Source: an uncultured Pelagibacteraceae bacterium
GTDB taxonomy: Bacteria; Pseudomonadota; Alphaproteobacteria; Pelagibacterales; Pelagibacteraceae
DNA: 64,000 bases
Direction of reading: 5' to 3'
Assembly (NCBI GenBank): GCA_902616725.1
Contig: CACMTZ010000005.1
Location: 1-64,000 of the forward strand
Shown: positions 52,405-63,809 of the stretch, piece by piece
Layout: the number at the start of each line of letters is the position of its first letter
How positions within the stretch are numbered: position 1 is the stretch's first letter
The notes under the pieces: model-generated
What the model was told of the DNA's origin: nothing
Seen by the model: only the letters and a program-made list of their open reading frames with translations
Databases searched by the model: none
Position numbers and translations under genes: made by a program

Positions 52405-55400
52405 ATGAAAAAAGAACTAACAGATCTATTTAAAAATTCAGAAATATCTGAAGCTCAAAATTTTAATAGTATCAAGATCTCATTAGCTAGCCCAGAGAAA
52501 ATAAAATCTTGGACCTATGGTGAAATTAAAAAACCAGAAACTATTAATTATAGAACTTTTAGACCAGAGAAAGATGGTCTTTTCTGTGCAAGAATCTTTG
52601 GTCCAATTAAAGATTATGAGTGTTTGTGTGGAAAATATAAAAGAATGAAATTTAGAGGCATCATCTGTGAGAAATGTGGTGTTGAAGTGACAAAATCAAA
52701 TGTTCGAAGAGAACGGATGGGTCACATTAATTTAGCAACACCTGTTGCACATATATGGTTTTTAAAATCACTACCAAGTAGAATAGCACTTGCTGTTGAT
52801 ATGAAGCTCAAAGAAGTCGAAAGGGTTTTGTATTTTGAAAATTTTATTGTCATTGAGCCAGGTTTAACAGGTCTGCAAAAAAATCAGCTTTTAAATGAGG
52901 AAGAACTAGCAAAATATCAAGATGAATATGGTGAGGAGGCCTTTACAGCTGGAATTGGAGCTGAAGCAGTTCTGGAAATGCTTAAAAATCTTGATTTAGA
53001 GTTAGAGAGAAAAAATCTTGTTGATTATATCAAAGAGACGAAGTCAAAAGTTAATGAAGAAAGAGCTATTAAGAGATTAAAATTAATCGAGTCTTTTATT
53101 GAAACTGGTCAAAAACCTGAATGGATGATCATGACTGTTGTTCCGGTTATTCCACCAGAATTAAGACCATTAGTTCCTTTAGATGGTGGTAGATTTGCAA
53201 CATCAGATCTAAATGATCTTTATAGAAGGGTTATTAATAGAAATAATCGTTTAAAGAGACTAATGGATCTTAAGGCACCAGATATTATCATCAGAAATGA
53301 AAAAAGAATGTTACAAGAATCTGTTGATGCACTTTTTGATAACGGTAGAAGAGGTAGAGTAATTACTGGAACAGGTAAAAGACCATTAAAATCTTTAGCT
53401 GAGATGTTAAAAGGAAAACAAGGAAGATTTAGACAAAATCTTCTTGGTAAAAGAGTTGATTATTCTGGTCGTTCAGTCATCGTAGTAGGTCCAGACCTAA
53501 AATTACACGAATGTGGATTGCCAAAAAAAATGGCGTTAGAGTTATTTAAACCATTTTTATATGCAAGACTTAACAAACTAGGTTTAGCTTCAACAATTAA
53601 ACAAGCAAAAAAATTAGTTGAGAAAGAAACTAACGCTGTCTGGGATGCACTTGAATTAATTGTTAGAGAACATCCAGTTTTACTAAATAGAGCTCCAACA
53701 CTTCATAGGTTGGGAGTTCAAGCTTTTGAACCAAAATTAATTGAGGGAGATGCGATTGAATTACACCCTTTAACATGTGCTGCGTTTAATGCAGATTTTG
53801 ATGGTGATCAAATGGCTGTTCACGTTCCTTTAAGTTTGGAGGCACAACTTGAGGCCAGAATATTAATGCTATCAACTAATAATATTCTTTCTCCATCTAA
53901 CGGAAAGCCAATAATTGTCCCAAGTCAGGATATGATTTTAGGAATTTATTATTTATCTCAAGAACCAGTCACTGATAAGCCAGCTGGATATTTTTTAAAT
54001 GCAGATCAAATTGAATTTGCGCTTTCTTCTGGTCAAATAAAAGTCCATAGTACGATTATTTCTAGATTTGAAACAATTGATGAAAAAGGTAATCAAAAAT
54101 TTGAGAAGTACACTTCTACTGCAGGAAGATTTTTACTAGCTAATTTATTACCAAAAAATTATAATATTAAGTTTTCTTTGATAGATAGAATTTTACCAAA
54201 GAAAACAGTTTCAGAAATTATTGATATTGTCTTTAGATTTTGTGGTCAAAAAACAACAGTCATTTTCTGTGATAAATTAAAAGATCTAGGCTTTAAACAT
54301 GCATTTAAAGCTGGGATTTCTTTTGGTAAAGATGATTTAGTTATCCCCGAAAATAAAACTCAATTAATTGATGACACAAAAAAACTAATCGCTGATTATG
54401 AGACACAATATGCAGAAGGTTTAATCACTAGAGGTGAAAAATATAATAAAGTCGTTGATGCTTGGTCAAAATGTACAGATAAAGTTGCTGGTGAGATGAT
54501 GAAAGGAATTTCTGCAACGGAAAAAACTTCAGAGGGATTGAAAATAAATTCAGTATTTATGATGGCAGATAGTGGAGCAAGAGGATCTGCAGCACAAATG
54601 AAACAATTAGCTGGAATGAGAGGACTAATTGCAAAACCATCAGGTGAAATTATTGAAAGTCCAATAACCTCAAATTTTAAAGAAGGTTTAACTGCATTAG
54701 AATATTTTAACTCTACACATGGTGCTAGAAAAGGTCTAGCTGATACAGCCCTTAAAACTGCAAGTTCAGGTTATTTAACTAGAAGACTTTGCGATGTTGC
54801 TCAAGATTTAACAATTACGAAAAAAAATTGTGATAATCCTGGCTTTATAGAATTATCAGAAATTTTAGAAGGTGGTAATGTCGTTGTGAGTTTATCTGAA
54901 AGAGCTTTAGGTAGAGTTGTTGCAACTGATGTAAAGCACCCAATATCTGGCGAAGTAATAATCAAGAAATCATCAATGATAGACGAATTTGGCTGTGATA
55001 AAATTGATTCCGCTGGAATAAAATCATTGAAAGTTTTTTCAGTTATGACGTGTAGTTCCAAAGAAGGTGTTTGTGCAACTTGTTATGGACGAGACTTATC
55101 AAGAGGTCAAATGGTACATGTTGGTGAGGCTATTGGAATGATTTCTGCACAATCGATTGGAGAACCAGGGACACAATTAACAATGAGAACTTTCCACGTA
55201 GGTGGTACTGCTTCAGTCAAACAAGACTCACAAATAGTAACTAAAAATGAAGGAACTTTAAAAATTATTAATTCAAATATTTTAGAAGACTCTAAAAAGA
55301 ACTTAATTGTCATGGGTAGAAATACACAATTATCTATTGAGGATGATAATGGAGTTCAGATTGCTGTTTATAAAGTAGCTTATGGTTCGAAATTATTTTT

Positions 55401-56568
55401 TAAAAATGATGATAAAGTTAAAGCTAACACAAAAATTTGTGAATGGGATCCTTATACTACACCGGTAATTGCTGAAAAAAGTGGTATCGCAAGCTATGTT
55501 GATTTAATTGATGGAGTATCTATTCAAGAAACTACAGATGATGCAACAGGTATCTCATCGAAATCGGTAGTAGATTGGAGATCTCAATCAAAAAGTACAG
55601 ATTTAAAACCAAGAATTACTTTAAGAGATGAAAAGGGAAACGTTATTAAAAAGGCAGATGATAATGAGGCAAGATATTATCTAGTCCCTGACTCAATCTT
55701 ATCAGTTAAAGATGGTCAAAAAGTTTCTGCTGGTGATGTTATTGCAAGATTACCTAAAGAAACTACTAAAACAAAAGATATTACTGGAGGCCTTCCAAGA
55801 GTTGCTGAATTGTTTGAAGCCAGAAAAGCTAAGGATAGTGCAATCATTGCTGAAAATGATGGACAAGTTATATTTGGAAAAGAAGTTAGAGGAAAACAAA
55901 GAATATCAATTGTGCCTGAAGATGGGTCAGAACCATCTAATTATTTAATACCCAAAGGAAAACATATTAATTTTAATCAGGGTGAAAAAATTAAAAAAGG
56001 AGAATATTTATTAGATGGACAACCATTACCACACGATATTCTTAGAATTATGGGCATAAAAGATTTAACTGAATATTTTGTTAATCAAGTTCAAGAGGTT
56101 TATAGGTTACAGGGTGTAATTATTAACGATAAACACATAGAAACTATTTTAAGACAAATGTTGAAAAAAGTTGAGGTAAAAACTACTGGTGATTCCTCTT
56201 ACTTACCCGGTGAAATCATTGATAGAATTAAATTTGATAACGTTAATGAAAAATTAAAATCTGAAGGTAAAAAACCAGCAACTGGAGAAAGAGTTTTAAT
56301 GGGAATTACCAAAGCTTCTCTTCAGACTGAGTCTTTTATATCCGCTGCATCATTCCAGGAAACTACAAGAGTTCTTACCGATGCTGCTATTAAGGGTAAA
56401 GTTGATCCACTTAATGGTTTAAAAGAGAATGTAATAGTTGGACGATTAGTACCTGCTGGAACTGGTAATATTAAAAATAAATGGAACAAAAAAGCTCTAC
56501 AAGATGACAATAAATTTCTTTCTGAGCAAGAACAGATTGAACAGCCAGAAACCCCTGTAAATCAATAA
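52405..56568 (+). CDS. rpoC: DNA-directed RNA polymerase, beta' subunit
   Basis: Holds the polymerase active-site metal. The 1,387-residue protein has the N-terminal zinc cluster [19 protein letters not shown], the active-site NADFDGDQM at 462-470, and the trigger-loop region with [21 protein letters not shown] second zinc site ([15 protein letters not shown]) and [16 protein letters not shown] follow. The C-terminus ends in a short acidic, glutamine-rich tail. It is separate from rpoB, two bases downstream. A 165-base gap with a promoter then leads to rpsL. Confidence 0.99.
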   Translation: MKKELTDLFKNSEISEAQNFNSIKISLASPEKIKSWTYGEIKKPETINYRTFRPEKDGLFCARIFGPIKDYECLCGKYKRMKFRGIICEKCGVEVTKSNVRRERMGHINLATPVAHIWFLKSLPSRIALAVDMKLKEVERVLYFENFIVIEPGLTGLQKNQLLNEEELAKYQDEYGEEAFTAGIGAEAVLEMLKNLDLELERKNLVDYIKETKSKVNEERAIKRLKLIESFIETGQKPEWMIMTVVPVIPPELRPLVPLDGGRFATSDLNDLYRRVINRNNRLKRLMDLKAPDIIIRNEKRMLQESVDALFDNGRRGRVITGTGKRPLKSLAEMLKGKQGRFRQNLLGKRVDYSGRSVIVVGPDLKLHECGLPKKMALELFKPFLYARLNKLGLASTIKQAKKLVEKETNAVWDALELIVREHPVLLNRAPTLHRLGVQAFEPKLIEGDAIELHPLTCAAFNADFDGDQMAVHVPLSLEAQLEARILMLSTNNILSPSNGKPIIVPSQDMILGIYYLSQEPVTDKPAGYFLNADQIEFALSSGQIKVHSTIISRFETIDEKGNQKFEKYTSTAGRFLLANLLPKNYNIKFSLIDRILPKKTVSEIIDIVFRFCGQKTTVIFCDKLKDLGFKHAFKAGISFGKDDLVIPENKTQLIDDTKKLIADYETQYAEGLITRGEKYNKVVDAWSKCTDKVAGEMMKGISATEKTSEGLKINSVFMMADSGARGSAAQMKQLAGMRGLIAKPSGEIIESPITSNFKEGLTALEYFNSTHGARKGLADTALKTASSGYLTRRLCDVAQDLTITKKNCDNPGFIELSEILEGGNVVVSLSERALGRVVATDVKHPISGEVIIKKSSMIDEFGCDKIDSAGIKSLKVFSVMTCSSKEGVCATCYGRDLSRGQMVHVGEAIGMISAQSIGEPGTQLTMRTFHVGGTASVKQDSQIVTKNEGTLKIINSNILEDSKKNLIVMGRNTQLSIEDDNGVQIAVYKVAYGSKLFFKNDDKVKANTKICEWDPYTTPVIAEKSGIASYVDLIDGVSIQETTDDATGISSKSVVDWRSQSKSTDLKPRITLRDEKGNVIKKADDNEARYYLVPDSILSVKDGQKVSAGDVIARLPKETTKTKDITGGLPRVAELFEARKAKDSAIIAENDGQVIFGKEVRGKQRISIVPEDGSEPSNYLIPKGKHINFNQGEKIKKGEYLLDGQPLPHDILRIMGIKDLTEYFVNQVQEVYRLQGVIINDKHIETILRQMLKKVEVKTTGDSSYLPGEIIDRIKFDNVNEKLKSEGKKPATGERVLMGITKASLQTESFISAASFQETTRVLTDAAIKGKVDPLNGLKENVIVGRLVPAGTGNIKNKWNKKALQDDNKFLSEQEQIEQPETPVNQ

Positions 56569-56597
56569 AAATAACACGTTTGCTAATTAGTTTTAGT

Positions 56598-56625
56598 TTG
56601 ACAAAATTAAATTAATAAGTATTTT
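56598..56625 (+). promoter_or_regulatory. Predicted promoter for the rpsL-rpsG-fusA-S10 run
   Basis: A consensus -35 TTGACA (56598-56603) and a -10-like TATTTT (56620-56625) with 16 bases between lie early in the rpoC-rpsL gap, the longest non-coding stretch of the window. A start near 56632 leaves a leader of about 100 bases that contains two small hairpins. Confidence 0.5.
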
Positions 56626-56648
56626 GGCGATATTTTTTGGTTGGAATG

Positions 56649-56698
56649 TAGTGTTAACTTTGACACTAAACGCTGCCACAAATAACCTGTCAGTTATT
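56649..56698 (+). promoter_or_regulatory. Two small hairpins in the rpsL leader
   Basis: TAGTGT/ACACTA (56649-56654 with 56663-56668) and AATAAC/GTTATT (56681-56686 with 56693-56698) each form a 6-bp stem with loops of 8 and 6 bases. They lie between the predicted promoter and the rpsL ATG at 56734. Ribosomal-protein operons often carry autoregulatory leaders, but these stems do not match one that I know. Chance pairing in AT-rich DNA is possible, mainly for the second. Confidence 0.4.
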
Positions 56699-56733
56699 TC
56701 ATTCAAAAATTAACAATTATTAAATTTATAAAT

Positions 56734-57105
56734 ATGCCAACTATTAACCAGTTGTTAAGAAAAAAAAGAGCTAAACCAATTGCTAGGAATAAAGTTCCAG
56801 CATTACAAAAACAACCACTCAAACGAGGTGTTTGTGTAAAAGTTTATACAACAACTCCAAAAAAACCTAATTCTGCTTTAAGAAAAGTTGCAAGGGTGAG
56901 ATTATCAAATGGTTTTGAAGTAACTGCTTATATACCTGGAGAAGGTCATAATCTTCAAGAACATTCTGTGGTATTAATTAGAGGTGGAAGGGTAAAAGAT
57001 TTACCAGGTGTTCGTTATCACATTTTAAGAGGTAATCTAGACACTCAGGGTGTAGCAAATAGAAAAAAAAGAAGATCCTTATACGGAACGAAAAAAGGTA
57101 AATAG
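56734..57105 (+). CDS. rpsL: 30S ribosomal protein S12
   Basis: Decoding-centre protein of 123 residues. [20 protein letters not shown] has Lys43 and later [25 protein letters not shown] has the second conserved lysine, so the streptomycin-sensitive form of the known resistance positions is present. [14 protein letters not shown] ends the core. It opens the str cluster and is followed by rpsG after two bases. Confidence 0.99.
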   Translation: MPTINQLLRKKRAKPIARNKVPALQKQPLKRGVCVKVYTTTPKKPNSALRKVARVRLSNGFEVTAYIPGEGHNLQEHSVVLIRGGRVKDLPGVRYHILRGNLDTQGVANRKKRRSLYGTKKGK

Positions 57106-57107
57106 AC

Positions 57108-57578
57108 ATGTCTAGAAAAAAAACACAGCCAAAAAAAAATATTGTTCCTGATCCAAAATTTAATTCCACAATTATACCTAAATTAATTAATAATATTATG
57201 TATGACGGCAAAAGAGGTGTAGCCACTAAAATAGTCTATGATGCAATTGAAAAAATTAAAACAAAGTCAAAAGATGAACCTATTAATATTTTTAACGAAG
57301 CAATCAATAATATTAAACCAACTGTTGAAGTAAGATCACGAAGAGTAGGTGGTGCCACCTATCAAGTTCCAGTTGAAGTAAAAAGTAAAAGAGCACAAGC
57401 TTTAGCTATCAGATGGCTTATAGATTCAGCAAGAAAAAGAAAAGATAAACATATGTCTGATAAAATTTTTAATGAACTTTATGATGCGTATGAAAAAAAA
57501 GGTGCAGCTGTAAAGAAAAAAGAGGATGTACATAAAATGGCAGAGTCTAATAAGGCTTTTGCACACTTTAGGTGGTAA
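57108..57578 (+). CDS. rpsG: 30S ribosomal protein S7
   Basis: Primary head-assembly protein of the small subunit. The 156-residue protein opens SRKKTQPKKNIVPDPKFNST, has the MYDGKRGVATKIVYDA helix and the hallmark VRSRRVGGATYQVPVEV, and ends with NKAFAHFRW. In E. coli S7 regulates the str operon through the rpsL-rpsG gap, but here that gap is two bases long, so this type of control cannot operate in the same way. Confidence 0.99.
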   Translation: MSRKKTQPKKNIVPDPKFNSTIIPKLINNIMYDGKRGVATKIVYDAIEKIKTKSKDEPINIFNEAINNIKPTVEVRSRRVGGATYQVPVEVKSKRAQALAIRWLIDSARKRKDKHMSDKIFNELYDAYEKKGAAVKKKEDVHKMAESNKAFAHFRW

Positions 57579-57584
57579 AATATT

Positions 57585-59663
57585 ATGGCTAGATCTCACA
57601 CATTAGATAAATATAGAAACATCGGGATTATGGCCCACATTGATGCAGGTAAAACAACCACAACTGAAAGAATTTTATATTACACAGGTAAAAGTCATAA
57701 AATTGGTGAGGTTCATGATGGTGCAGCGACCATGGATTGGATGGAACAAGAACAAGAAAGAGGCATTACAATTACATCAGCAGCAACAACCTGCTTCTGG
57801 CAAGACCATAGAATTAATATTATCGATACACCAGGTCACGTAGATTTTACTATTGAAGTAGAAAGATCACTTAAAGTACTTGATGGTGCGGTTGCAGTGT
57901 TTGATGGTGTGGCAGGTGTAGAACCTCAATCAGAAACAGTATGGCGACAAGCTGACAAATATAAAGTACCAAGAATTTGTTTTGTAAATAAGTTAGATAG
58001 AACTGGAGCGGACTTTTTTAGGTGCGTAAATATGATTAAAGACAGATTGGGAGCAAAACCATTGGTCATACAAGTACCAATCGGTATTGAAGCCTCTCTA
58101 GCTGGTGTTGTTGACCTTGTTAAAATGAAAGCACAAGTTTGGAAAAATGAGGCTTTAGGTGCTGAATGGGAATATAAGGAAATCCCAGAAGATCTTAAAG
58201 AAATATCTCAAAAATATCGAACAGAATTAGTTGAAATGGCCGTTGAGCAAGACGAAAAACTGATGGAGTCTTATCTTAATGGTGAAGAAATTAAAGAAGA
58301 AGATTTGATTAAATGTATAAGAAAAGGAACACTAAACTTTGATTTTGTTCCAGTATTAACTGGTTCAGCTTTTAAAAATAAAGGTGTTCAGCCACTACTT
58401 GATGCAGTGATTAATTATCTTCCCAGCCCTATAGATATTGGCTCAATTAAAGGAACTAAATTAGGATCAGAAGATGAAATTGAAATGAAATTTGATGATA
58501 GTGCACCATTTTCTGCCCTAGCATTTAAGGTAGCAAATGACCCATTTGTCGGATCTTTAACATTTATTAGAATTTATTCAGGCACAATAAAAACAGGAAC
58601 GGCTGTATACAATTCATCAAAAGAAAAAGAAGAAAGAGTTGGTAGAATGTTGTTAATGCATGCTAACTCTCGAGAGGACATCAAAGAAGCTAACGCAGGA
58701 GATATTGTGTCACTAGCTGGTTTGAAAAATACCATTACTGGTCATACATTATGCAATAAAGACAATCCAGTTCTTCTAGAACCAATGGAATTTCCTGATC
58801 CAGTAATTGAAATTGCTGTTGAACCAAAAACAAAAGCTGACCAAGAGAAAATGGGAGAAGCTTTAGGCAGATTAGCTAAAGAAGATCCCTCATTTAGAGT
58901 TTCATCTGATGAGGAGTCTGGACAAACAATTATTAAAGGAATGGGTGAATTACACTTAGATATTATTGTAGATAGAATGAAAAGAGAATTTAAAGTTGAG
59001 GCAAATGTTGGAGCTCCACAAGTAGCATACAGAGAAACAATAGAAAACTCATCAGAAGTAGAATACACACATAAAAAACAAAGTGGTGGTGCAGGACAAT
59101 TTGCAAAAGTCAAATTATTGGTAGAACCTCAAGAGCCTGGTAAAGGGAGATCTGTTGAAAGTAAAATCAAAGGTGGAGCAATTCCAAAAGAATTCATTCC
59201 TGGCGTCGAAAAAGGTATCGAAACAGTATCAGATGGTGGAATTCTAGCAGGATTTCCAATGATTGATTATAAAGTTACTATTTTAGATGGTTTACATCAC
59301 GATGTTGACTCTAGCGTATTAGCTTTTGAACTTGCAAGTAGAGCATGTTTTAAAGATGCTTGTACAAAAGGTGGTTTAAAATTACTAGAGCCGGTCATGA
59401 GAGTTGAGGTAGTTACGCCTGAGGACTATATGGGTGATGTTATTGGAGACTTAAATAGTCGAAGAGGACAAATAAGTACTCAAGAACAAAGAGGTAATGC
59501 AACTGTAATAACTGCAATGGTGCCTTTAGCAAATATGTTTGGATATATTAATAGTTTAAGATCAATGTCACAAGGGCGAGCTCAATATTCAATGTTTTTT
59601 GATCACTATGCAAAAGTACCACAAAATGTTCAAGACGAAGTAACAAAAAAAATAGCAGGCTAA
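57585..59663 (+). CDS. fusA: Translation elongation factor G
   Basis: Ribosomal translocase GTPase of 692 residues. G1 AHIDAGKT is at 17-24, followed by [29 protein letters not shown] and [10 protein letters not shown]. Domains II-V are complete, with the domain IV tip stretch [10 protein letters not shown] and the late [15 protein letters not shown] region. It lies 6 bases after rpsG and is followed directly by rpsJ, without the tuf gene that many bacteria have there. Confidence 0.99.
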   Translation: MARSHTLDKYRNIGIMAHIDAGKTTTTERILYYTGKSHKIGEVHDGAATMDWMEQEQERGITITSAATTCFWQDHRINIIDTPGHVDFTIEVERSLKVLDGAVAVFDGVAGVEPQSETVWRQADKYKVPRICFVNKLDRTGADFFRCVNMIKDRLGAKPLVIQVPIGIEASLAGVVDLVKMKAQVWKNEALGAEWEYKEIPEDLKEISQKYRTELVEMAVEQDEKLMESYLNGEEIKEEDLIKCIRKGTLNFDFVPVLTGSAFKNKGVQPLLDAVINYLPSPIDIGSIKGTKLGSEDEIEMKFDDSAPFSALAFKVANDPFVGSLTFIRIYSGTIKTGTAVYNSSKEKEERVGRMLLMHANSREDIKEANAGDIVSLAGLKNTITGHTLCNKDNPVLLEPMEFPDPVIEIAVEPKTKADQEKMGEALGRLAKEDPSFRVSSDEESGQTIIKGMGELHLDIIVDRMKREFKVEANVGAPQVAYRETIENSSEVEYTHKKQSGGAGQFAKVKLLVEPQEPGKGRSVESKIKGGAIPKEFIPGVEKGIETVSDGGILAGFPMIDYKVTILDGLHHDVDSSVLAFELASRACFKDACTKGGLKLLEPVMRVEVVTPEDYMGDVIGDLNSRRGQISTQEQRGNATVITAMVPLANMFGYINSLRSMSQGRAQYSMFFDHYAKVPQNVQDEVTKKIAG

Positions 59664-59664
59664 A

Positions 59665-59973
59665 ATGGAAAAACAGAATATTAGAATTAAACTTAGAGCT
59701 TACGACAATAAGATTTTAGATGCTTCAACTGAAGAGATTGTTAATACAGTCAAAAGAACTGGAGCTACAATAAAAGGTCCAATTCCGTTACCAACTAGAA
59801 TTGAAAGATATACAGTTTTAAGATCTCCTCATATAGATAAAAAAAGCAGAGAACAATTTGAGTCACGAACCCATAAAAGATTAATTGATATAATTGAGCC
59901 AACACCACAGACTGTCGAGGCTTTAATGAAGTTAGATTTAGCATCAGGAGTCGATGTGGAGATTAAGATATAA
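59665..59973 (+). CDS. rpsJ: 30S ribosomal protein S10
   Basis: Small-subunit head protein that doubles as NusE in antitermination. The 102-residue protein has [46 protein letters not shown] and the final VDVEIKI, all typical. One base separates it from fusA, so the S10 operon appears joined to the str operon with no promoter between them. Confidence 0.98.
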   Translation: MEKQNIRIKLRAYDNKILDASTEEIVNTVKRTGATIKGPIPLPTRIERYTVLRSPHIDKKSREQFESRTHKRLIDIIEPTPQTVEALMKLDLASGVDVEIKI

Positions 59974-59975
59974 TT

Positions 59976-60686
59976 ATGAGCGAGATTGCTTTATTAGGAA
60001 AAAAAATTGGAATGACTAGAGAATTTTATAAATCTGGTCAGTTGGTTCCAGTTACTGTATTAAAAATGGAAAAAGCTAGAGTAATCCAAGTAATAGATAA
60101 AGAAAAAAGAGGTTATACTGCAGTTCAACTTGGATACGGGAAAATCAAAAACTCAAAACTAACAAAGGCTATGAAAGGTTATTTTTCAAAAAGAAATACT
60201 GAAGCTAAAAGGAAACTTAAAGAATATAGAGTTCAAAACATCGAAAATTACAAAGAGGGAAATGAATTTGGATTAGAGATTTTTAAAGATGTTAAATTTG
60301 TAGATACTAGATCAAAAACGATTGGAAAAGGTTTTGCAGGAGCTATGAAAAGACACAATTTTGGTGGTTTGAGAGCCACACATGGTGTTTCAATTTCACA
60401 TAGATCACATGGTTCAACGGGTCAAAGACAAGATCCTGGTAAAGTATTTAAGGGAAAAAAAATGGCTGGACATATGGGGGATAAATTAAGAACTATGCAA
60501 AATATTGAAATTATCAAAACGGATCTAGAAAATGAGCTTCTATATTTAAAAGGTTCTATCCCAGGAGCAAAAAACTCTGAAATTTTAGTAAAAGGTTCAG
60601 TTAAAAATATTAAAAAAATGACTATCAGTGAAAAACACAAAGCTGCTGAATTAGCTAAGAAAACGCCGGAGAAAAAGAAAAAATAA
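59976..60686 (+). CDS. rplC: 50S ribosomal protein L3
   Basis: Early large-subunit assembly protein. The 236-residue protein opens [23 protein letters not shown] and has the L3 core [33 protein letters not shown]. It is longer than E. coli L3 (209) because of a lysine-rich C-terminal tail, frequent in alphaproteobacteria. It begins two bases after rpsJ, and its stop overlaps rplD by one base. Confidence 0.98.
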   Translation: MSEIALLGKKIGMTREFYKSGQLVPVTVLKMEKARVIQVIDKEKRGYTAVQLGYGKIKNSKLTKAMKGYFSKRNTEAKRKLKEYRVQNIENYKEGNEFGLEIFKDVKFVDTRSKTIGKGFAGAMKRHNFGGLRATHGVSISHRSHGSTGQRQDPGKVFKGKKMAGHMGDKLRTMQNIEIIKTDLENELLYLKGSIPGAKNSEILVKGSVKNIKKMTISEKHKAAELAKKTPEKKKK

Positions 60687-61309
60687 TGAAAGTCGAAAAA
60701 ATTAATTTAGATGGTAAAAAAAGTTCTATTGAAGTCTTAGATAAGATTTTTTCAGCTAAGATAAATAAGAAATTAGTTAATACAGTTTTATATAAGACTA
60801 ATGCTAACTATAAAGGTAGGCACGCAAAAACTAAGCAGCAAAACGAAGTCTCAGGTCCAACATCAAAAATTTATGCACAAAAAGGAACGGGTAATGCTAG
60901 ACACGCTAGTAGAAAAGCTCCAATCTTTGTTGGTGGTGGTATAGCTCATGGTCCAAAAGGAGAGCTATCATATAAAAAAAGAAAATTAAATAAGAGTGAA
61001 AAAAAACAAAGTATAGCATCTTTAATCACTGACAAGATAAAGAATAATAATCTTTTAATTTTTAGCGATTTTAGCTCTAAGATAAATAAGACTAAAGAGA
61101 TGAACTTAATTTTAAAAAAGTTCCAAATTTCAAATTCAATTATAATTCTAGACAAAAACTCAAAAGATAATGTTGAAAAATCAATTAGAAATATTCCAAA
61201 TATTAAAGTAACAGACATTAATCATTTTAGTGCATTTGATATCGTCAAGTTCGAAAAGGTTGTGTTTACTGAAACATCCGTAAAAGAATTAGAAAAGAGG
61301 TATACTTAA
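60686..61309 (+). CDS. rplD: 50S ribosomal protein L4
   Basis: Lines the peptide exit tunnel. The 207-residue protein has the tunnel-loop stretch KQQNEVSGPTSKIYAQKGTGNARHASRKAPIFVGGGIAHGP, broken here by lysine-rich turns, and a C-terminal domain of alternating strands and helices. In E. coli L4 represses the S10 operon through a leader; none is available here because rpsJ follows fusA by one base. It shares one base with rplC. Confidence 0.97.
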   Translation: MKVEKINLDGKKSSIEVLDKIFSAKINKKLVNTVLYKTNANYKGRHAKTKQQNEVSGPTSKIYAQKGTGNARHASRKAPIFVGGGIAHGPKGELSYKKRKLNKSEKKQSIASLITDKIKNNNLLIFSDFSSKINKTKEMNLILKKFQISNSIIILDKNSKDNVEKSIRNIPNIKVTDINHFSAFDIVKFEKVVFTETSVKELEKRYT

Positions 61310-61310
61310 G

Positions 61311-61604
61311 ATGGAAAAGATACATTTATATGACAAAATTTTATCTCCGTTAGTAACTGAAAAGTCAACAAATTTATCAGAACAAAATAAGATTGTATTT
61401 AAGGTGCCATCAAAAGCAAATAAGAAAAATATAAAAAATAATATTGAAAAAATCTTTAAAGTAAATGTTACAAAGGTAAATATTATAAATAAACAAAGTA
61501 GAACTAAATTAACCAGAGGAAGAAAAGTTAAAGTCTCTGGTTTTAAAAAAGCAATTATAACACTTAAAAAAGGTCAAAGTATTGATTTAACAACTGGAAT
61601 TTAA
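61311..61604 (+). CDS. rplW: 50S ribosomal protein L23
   Basis: Tunnel-exit protein and docking site for trigger factor and SRP. The 97-residue protein opens YDKILSPLVTEKSTNLSEQNKIVFKV, has the helix KKNIKNNIEKIFKVNVTKVN and ends in a basic loop with RGRKVKVSGFKKAIITL, as in other L23 proteins. One base after rplD and one base before rplB. Confidence 0.97.
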   Translation: MEKIHLYDKILSPLVTEKSTNLSEQNKIVFKVPSKANKKNIKNNIEKIFKVNVTKVNIINKQSRTKLTRGRKVKVSGFKKAIITLKKGQSIDLTTGI

Positions 61605-61605
61605 A

Positions 61606-62445
61606 ATGGCACTAAAAACATTTAAACCATATACAAAATCTACTAGAGGAACAATTCTTGTTGATAGAACTGGTCTTTGGAAAGGTAAACCGTTTAAATC
61701 TTTAGTTTCACCAAAAAATGCAATGAAGGGGAGAAACAACAATGGTCATATTACATCTATCAATAGAGCTGGTGGACATAAAAAAATGTATCGACATGTC
61801 GACTTTTATAGAAAAAAATTTGATATGCCTGCAACAGTGGAAAGAATTGAATATGATCCAAACAGATCTTGTTACATTATGTTAGTAAAATTTGATGATA
61901 ATTCACATGCATATTATCTTGCACCACAAAAAATAAAAGTAGGTGATAAAGTTGAAAATGGATCAAAAAAAGAGATAAAAATCGGAAATTGCATGCCGTT
62001 ACAGGACATCCCAGTTGGTATAGATATTCACAATGTCGAAATACAGCCAGGTGGTGGAGGTAAAATTGCCAGATCTGCTGGAACTTCTGTTACGATTAGT
62101 GGATTAGATGGGAATTATAGTTTGATTAAATTAGCATCAGGTGAAGTTAGAAAAATCGATTCAAGATCATTGGCAACTATTGGTGTATTAAGTAACCCCG
62201 ATCAAAAAAATATCAAAATTGGTAAAGCAGGACGATCAAGATGGTTAGGAAGAAGACCTCACACTAGAGGTGTTGTTAAAAATCCAGTAGATCACCCACA
62301 TGGTGGTGGTGAAGGTAAATCAGCAGGCGGAAGACATCCAGTTTCTCCTAAAGGACAATCAGCAAAAGGTTTGAAAACAAGAGATAATAAAAGAACTGAT
62401 AAATATATCGTGAAGAGAAGAAACAAAAGGAAGGATACAAAATAA
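61606..62445 (+). CDS. rplB: 50S ribosomal protein L2
   Basis: Large-subunit protein needed for subunit joining and peptidyl transfer. The 279-residue protein opens [13 protein letters not shown] and has [18 protein letters not shown], the OB and SH3-like domains, and the C-terminal [21 protein letters not shown] signature, whose His is the residue tied to peptidyl-transferase function. It shares one base with rpsS. Confidence 0.99.
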   Translation: MALKTFKPYTKSTRGTILVDRTGLWKGKPFKSLVSPKNAMKGRNNNGHITSINRAGGHKKMYRHVDFYRKKFDMPATVERIEYDPNRSCYIMLVKFDDNSHAYYLAPQKIKVGDKVENGSKKEIKIGNCMPLQDIPVGIDIHNVEIQPGGGGKIARSAGTSVTISGLDGNYSLIKLASGEVRKIDSRSLATIGVLSNPDQKNIKIGKAGRSRWLGRRPHTRGVVKNPVDHPHGGGEGKSAGGRHPVSPKGQSAKGLKTRDNKRTDKYIVKRRNKRKDTK

Positions 62446-62744
62446 TGGCTAGAGCAGTATGGAAAGGACCTTTTGTGGAAGAAAGCTTGATAAAAAAAGT
62501 TGATAAATATAAGGCTGATCCAAAAAAAATTCCTATTAAGACTTGGTCAAGAAAATCAACAATAATTCCAGATTTTGTAGGAGTAAGTTTTTTGATTTAT
62601 AATGGAAAAAAATTTATACCCATTACCATATCTGAAGACATGGTTGGTCATAAGTTAGGTGAATTTGCACCAACAAGAACTTTTTTTGGTCACACACCTG
62701 CAGATAAAAAAGCAAAACCCGCTGAGGCAGAGGCGAAGAAATAA
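62445..62744 (+). CDS. rpsS: 30S ribosomal protein S19
   Basis: Small-subunit head protein of 99 residues. It has [32 protein letters not shown], and the [28 protein letters not shown] signature near 54-77, followed by PTRTF. The C-terminal tail is lysine/alanine-rich. The start overlaps rplB by one base and rplV follows after two. Confidence 0.98.
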   Translation: MARAVWKGPFVEESLIKKVDKYKADPKKIPIKTWSRKSTIIPDFVGVSFLIYNGKKFIPITISEDMVGHKLGEFAPTRTFFGHTPADKKAKPAEAEAKK

Positions 62745-62746
62745 TT

Positions 62747-63145
62747 ATGAGTAAAAAAAAGAAATTAGTGAAAAAAAAAGAAAAAATAGTGAAATCTATT
62801 AATAACAATATTAGATCAAGTGTAAGAAAGCTTAATCCTATTTTAAAAGGTATAGTTGGAAAGAAAGTAGAGTTAGCTATTAGAGATCTTCAGTTTTCAG
62901 AAAAAAGGATTACTCGTGATATCAGAAAGACTATTTCATCAGCTGTTGCAAATGCGGAGAATAATTTTCAGTATGATATTGATAAACTTGTAGTTAAAGA
63001 AGCATATTGTGGAAAGAAAATTACTATGAAAAGGTTTAGGCCAAGAGCAAAAGGAAGAGCTGCACCAATTTTAAAGCCTTATTCAAGTGTAACAATTATT
63101 TTATCAGAAGCAAAAAAAATGGAGAGTCATGGGACAAAAAGTTAA
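62747..63145 (+). CDS. rplV: 50S ribosomal protein L22
   Basis: Lines the exit tunnel; its beta-hairpin loop is a macrolide-related site. The 132-residue protein starts with an unusually lysine-rich stretch of about 16 residues before the [13 protein letters not shown] helix. It then has [12 protein letters not shown] and the hairpin [25 protein letters not shown], which is the L22 signature. Its last 17 bases overlap the start of rpsC. Confidence 0.97.
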   Translation: MSKKKKLVKKKEKIVKSINNNIRSSVRKLNPILKGIVGKKVELAIRDLQFSEKRITRDIRKTISSAVANAENNFQYDIDKLVVKEAYCGKKITMKRFRPRAKGRAAPILKPYSSVTIILSEAKKMESHGTKS

Positions 63146-63809
63146 TCCGGTAGGTTTTAGATTAGGTGTTAACAGAGGTTGGGACTCTGTTTGGTACGCT
63201 AAAAAGAAAGATTTTGGTAATTATCTCATAGAAGATTTTAAAATTAGAGAATACATCAAAAAAAATGTAATTAATTCTGGAGTTTCAAAAGTGATGATCG
63301 AAAGAACAGCAAACAAATGTTATGTTACAATTTACACTTCTAGACCAGGTTTTGTTATTGGAAAAAAAGGTAGTGATATTGATAAGATAAAAAACAATTT
63401 ATCTAAATTTACTTCAAATGAGGTTACTTTAAATATTAAAGAGGTTAAAAAACCTGAGACAAATGCTTATTTAGTTGCAGAAAATATTGCTCAACAATTA
63501 GTTAAAAGAATTTCTTACAGAAGAGCAATGAAAAGAGCAATGCAGTCTTGCTTGAGATTAGGCGCTAAAGGAATTAAAGTTTCAGTGAGTGGAAGATTGG
63601 GTGGAAATGAGATTGCAAGAACTGAATGGTTAAGAGACGGCAGCATACCATCCCACACATTAAGAGCAGATATAGATTATGCAGAGGCAGAAGCGCTTAC
63701 GACTTATGGAATAATTGGAATAAAAGTTTGGATCTATAAAGGCGAGGTTTTTGCTAAAGAATTTAGCCAAGAAACAAATAAAGTCACACCTAAAGAGGTA
63801 AAACAATAA
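63129..63809 (+). CDS. rpsC: 30S ribosomal protein S3
   Basis: Small-subunit protein at the mRNA entry site. The 226-residue protein opens [20 protein letters not shown], has a KH-type domain with [16 protein letters not shown], and the C-terminal signature [28 protein letters not shown] (split by variable turns). The start is unambiguous from the conserved GQKVNP opening, which places its ATG 17 bases inside rplV in another frame. Confidence 0.98.
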   Translation: MGQKVNPVGFRLGVNRGWDSVWYAKKKDFGNYLIEDFKIREYIKKNVINSGVSKVMIERTANKCYVTIYTSRPGFVIGKKGSDIDKIKNNLSKFTSNEVTLNIKEVKKPETNAYLVAENIAQQLVKRISYRRAMKRAMQSCLRLGAKGIKVSVSGRLGGNEIARTEWLRDGSIPSHTLRADIDYAEAEALTTYGIIGIKVWIYKGEVFAKEFSQETNKVTPKEVKQ

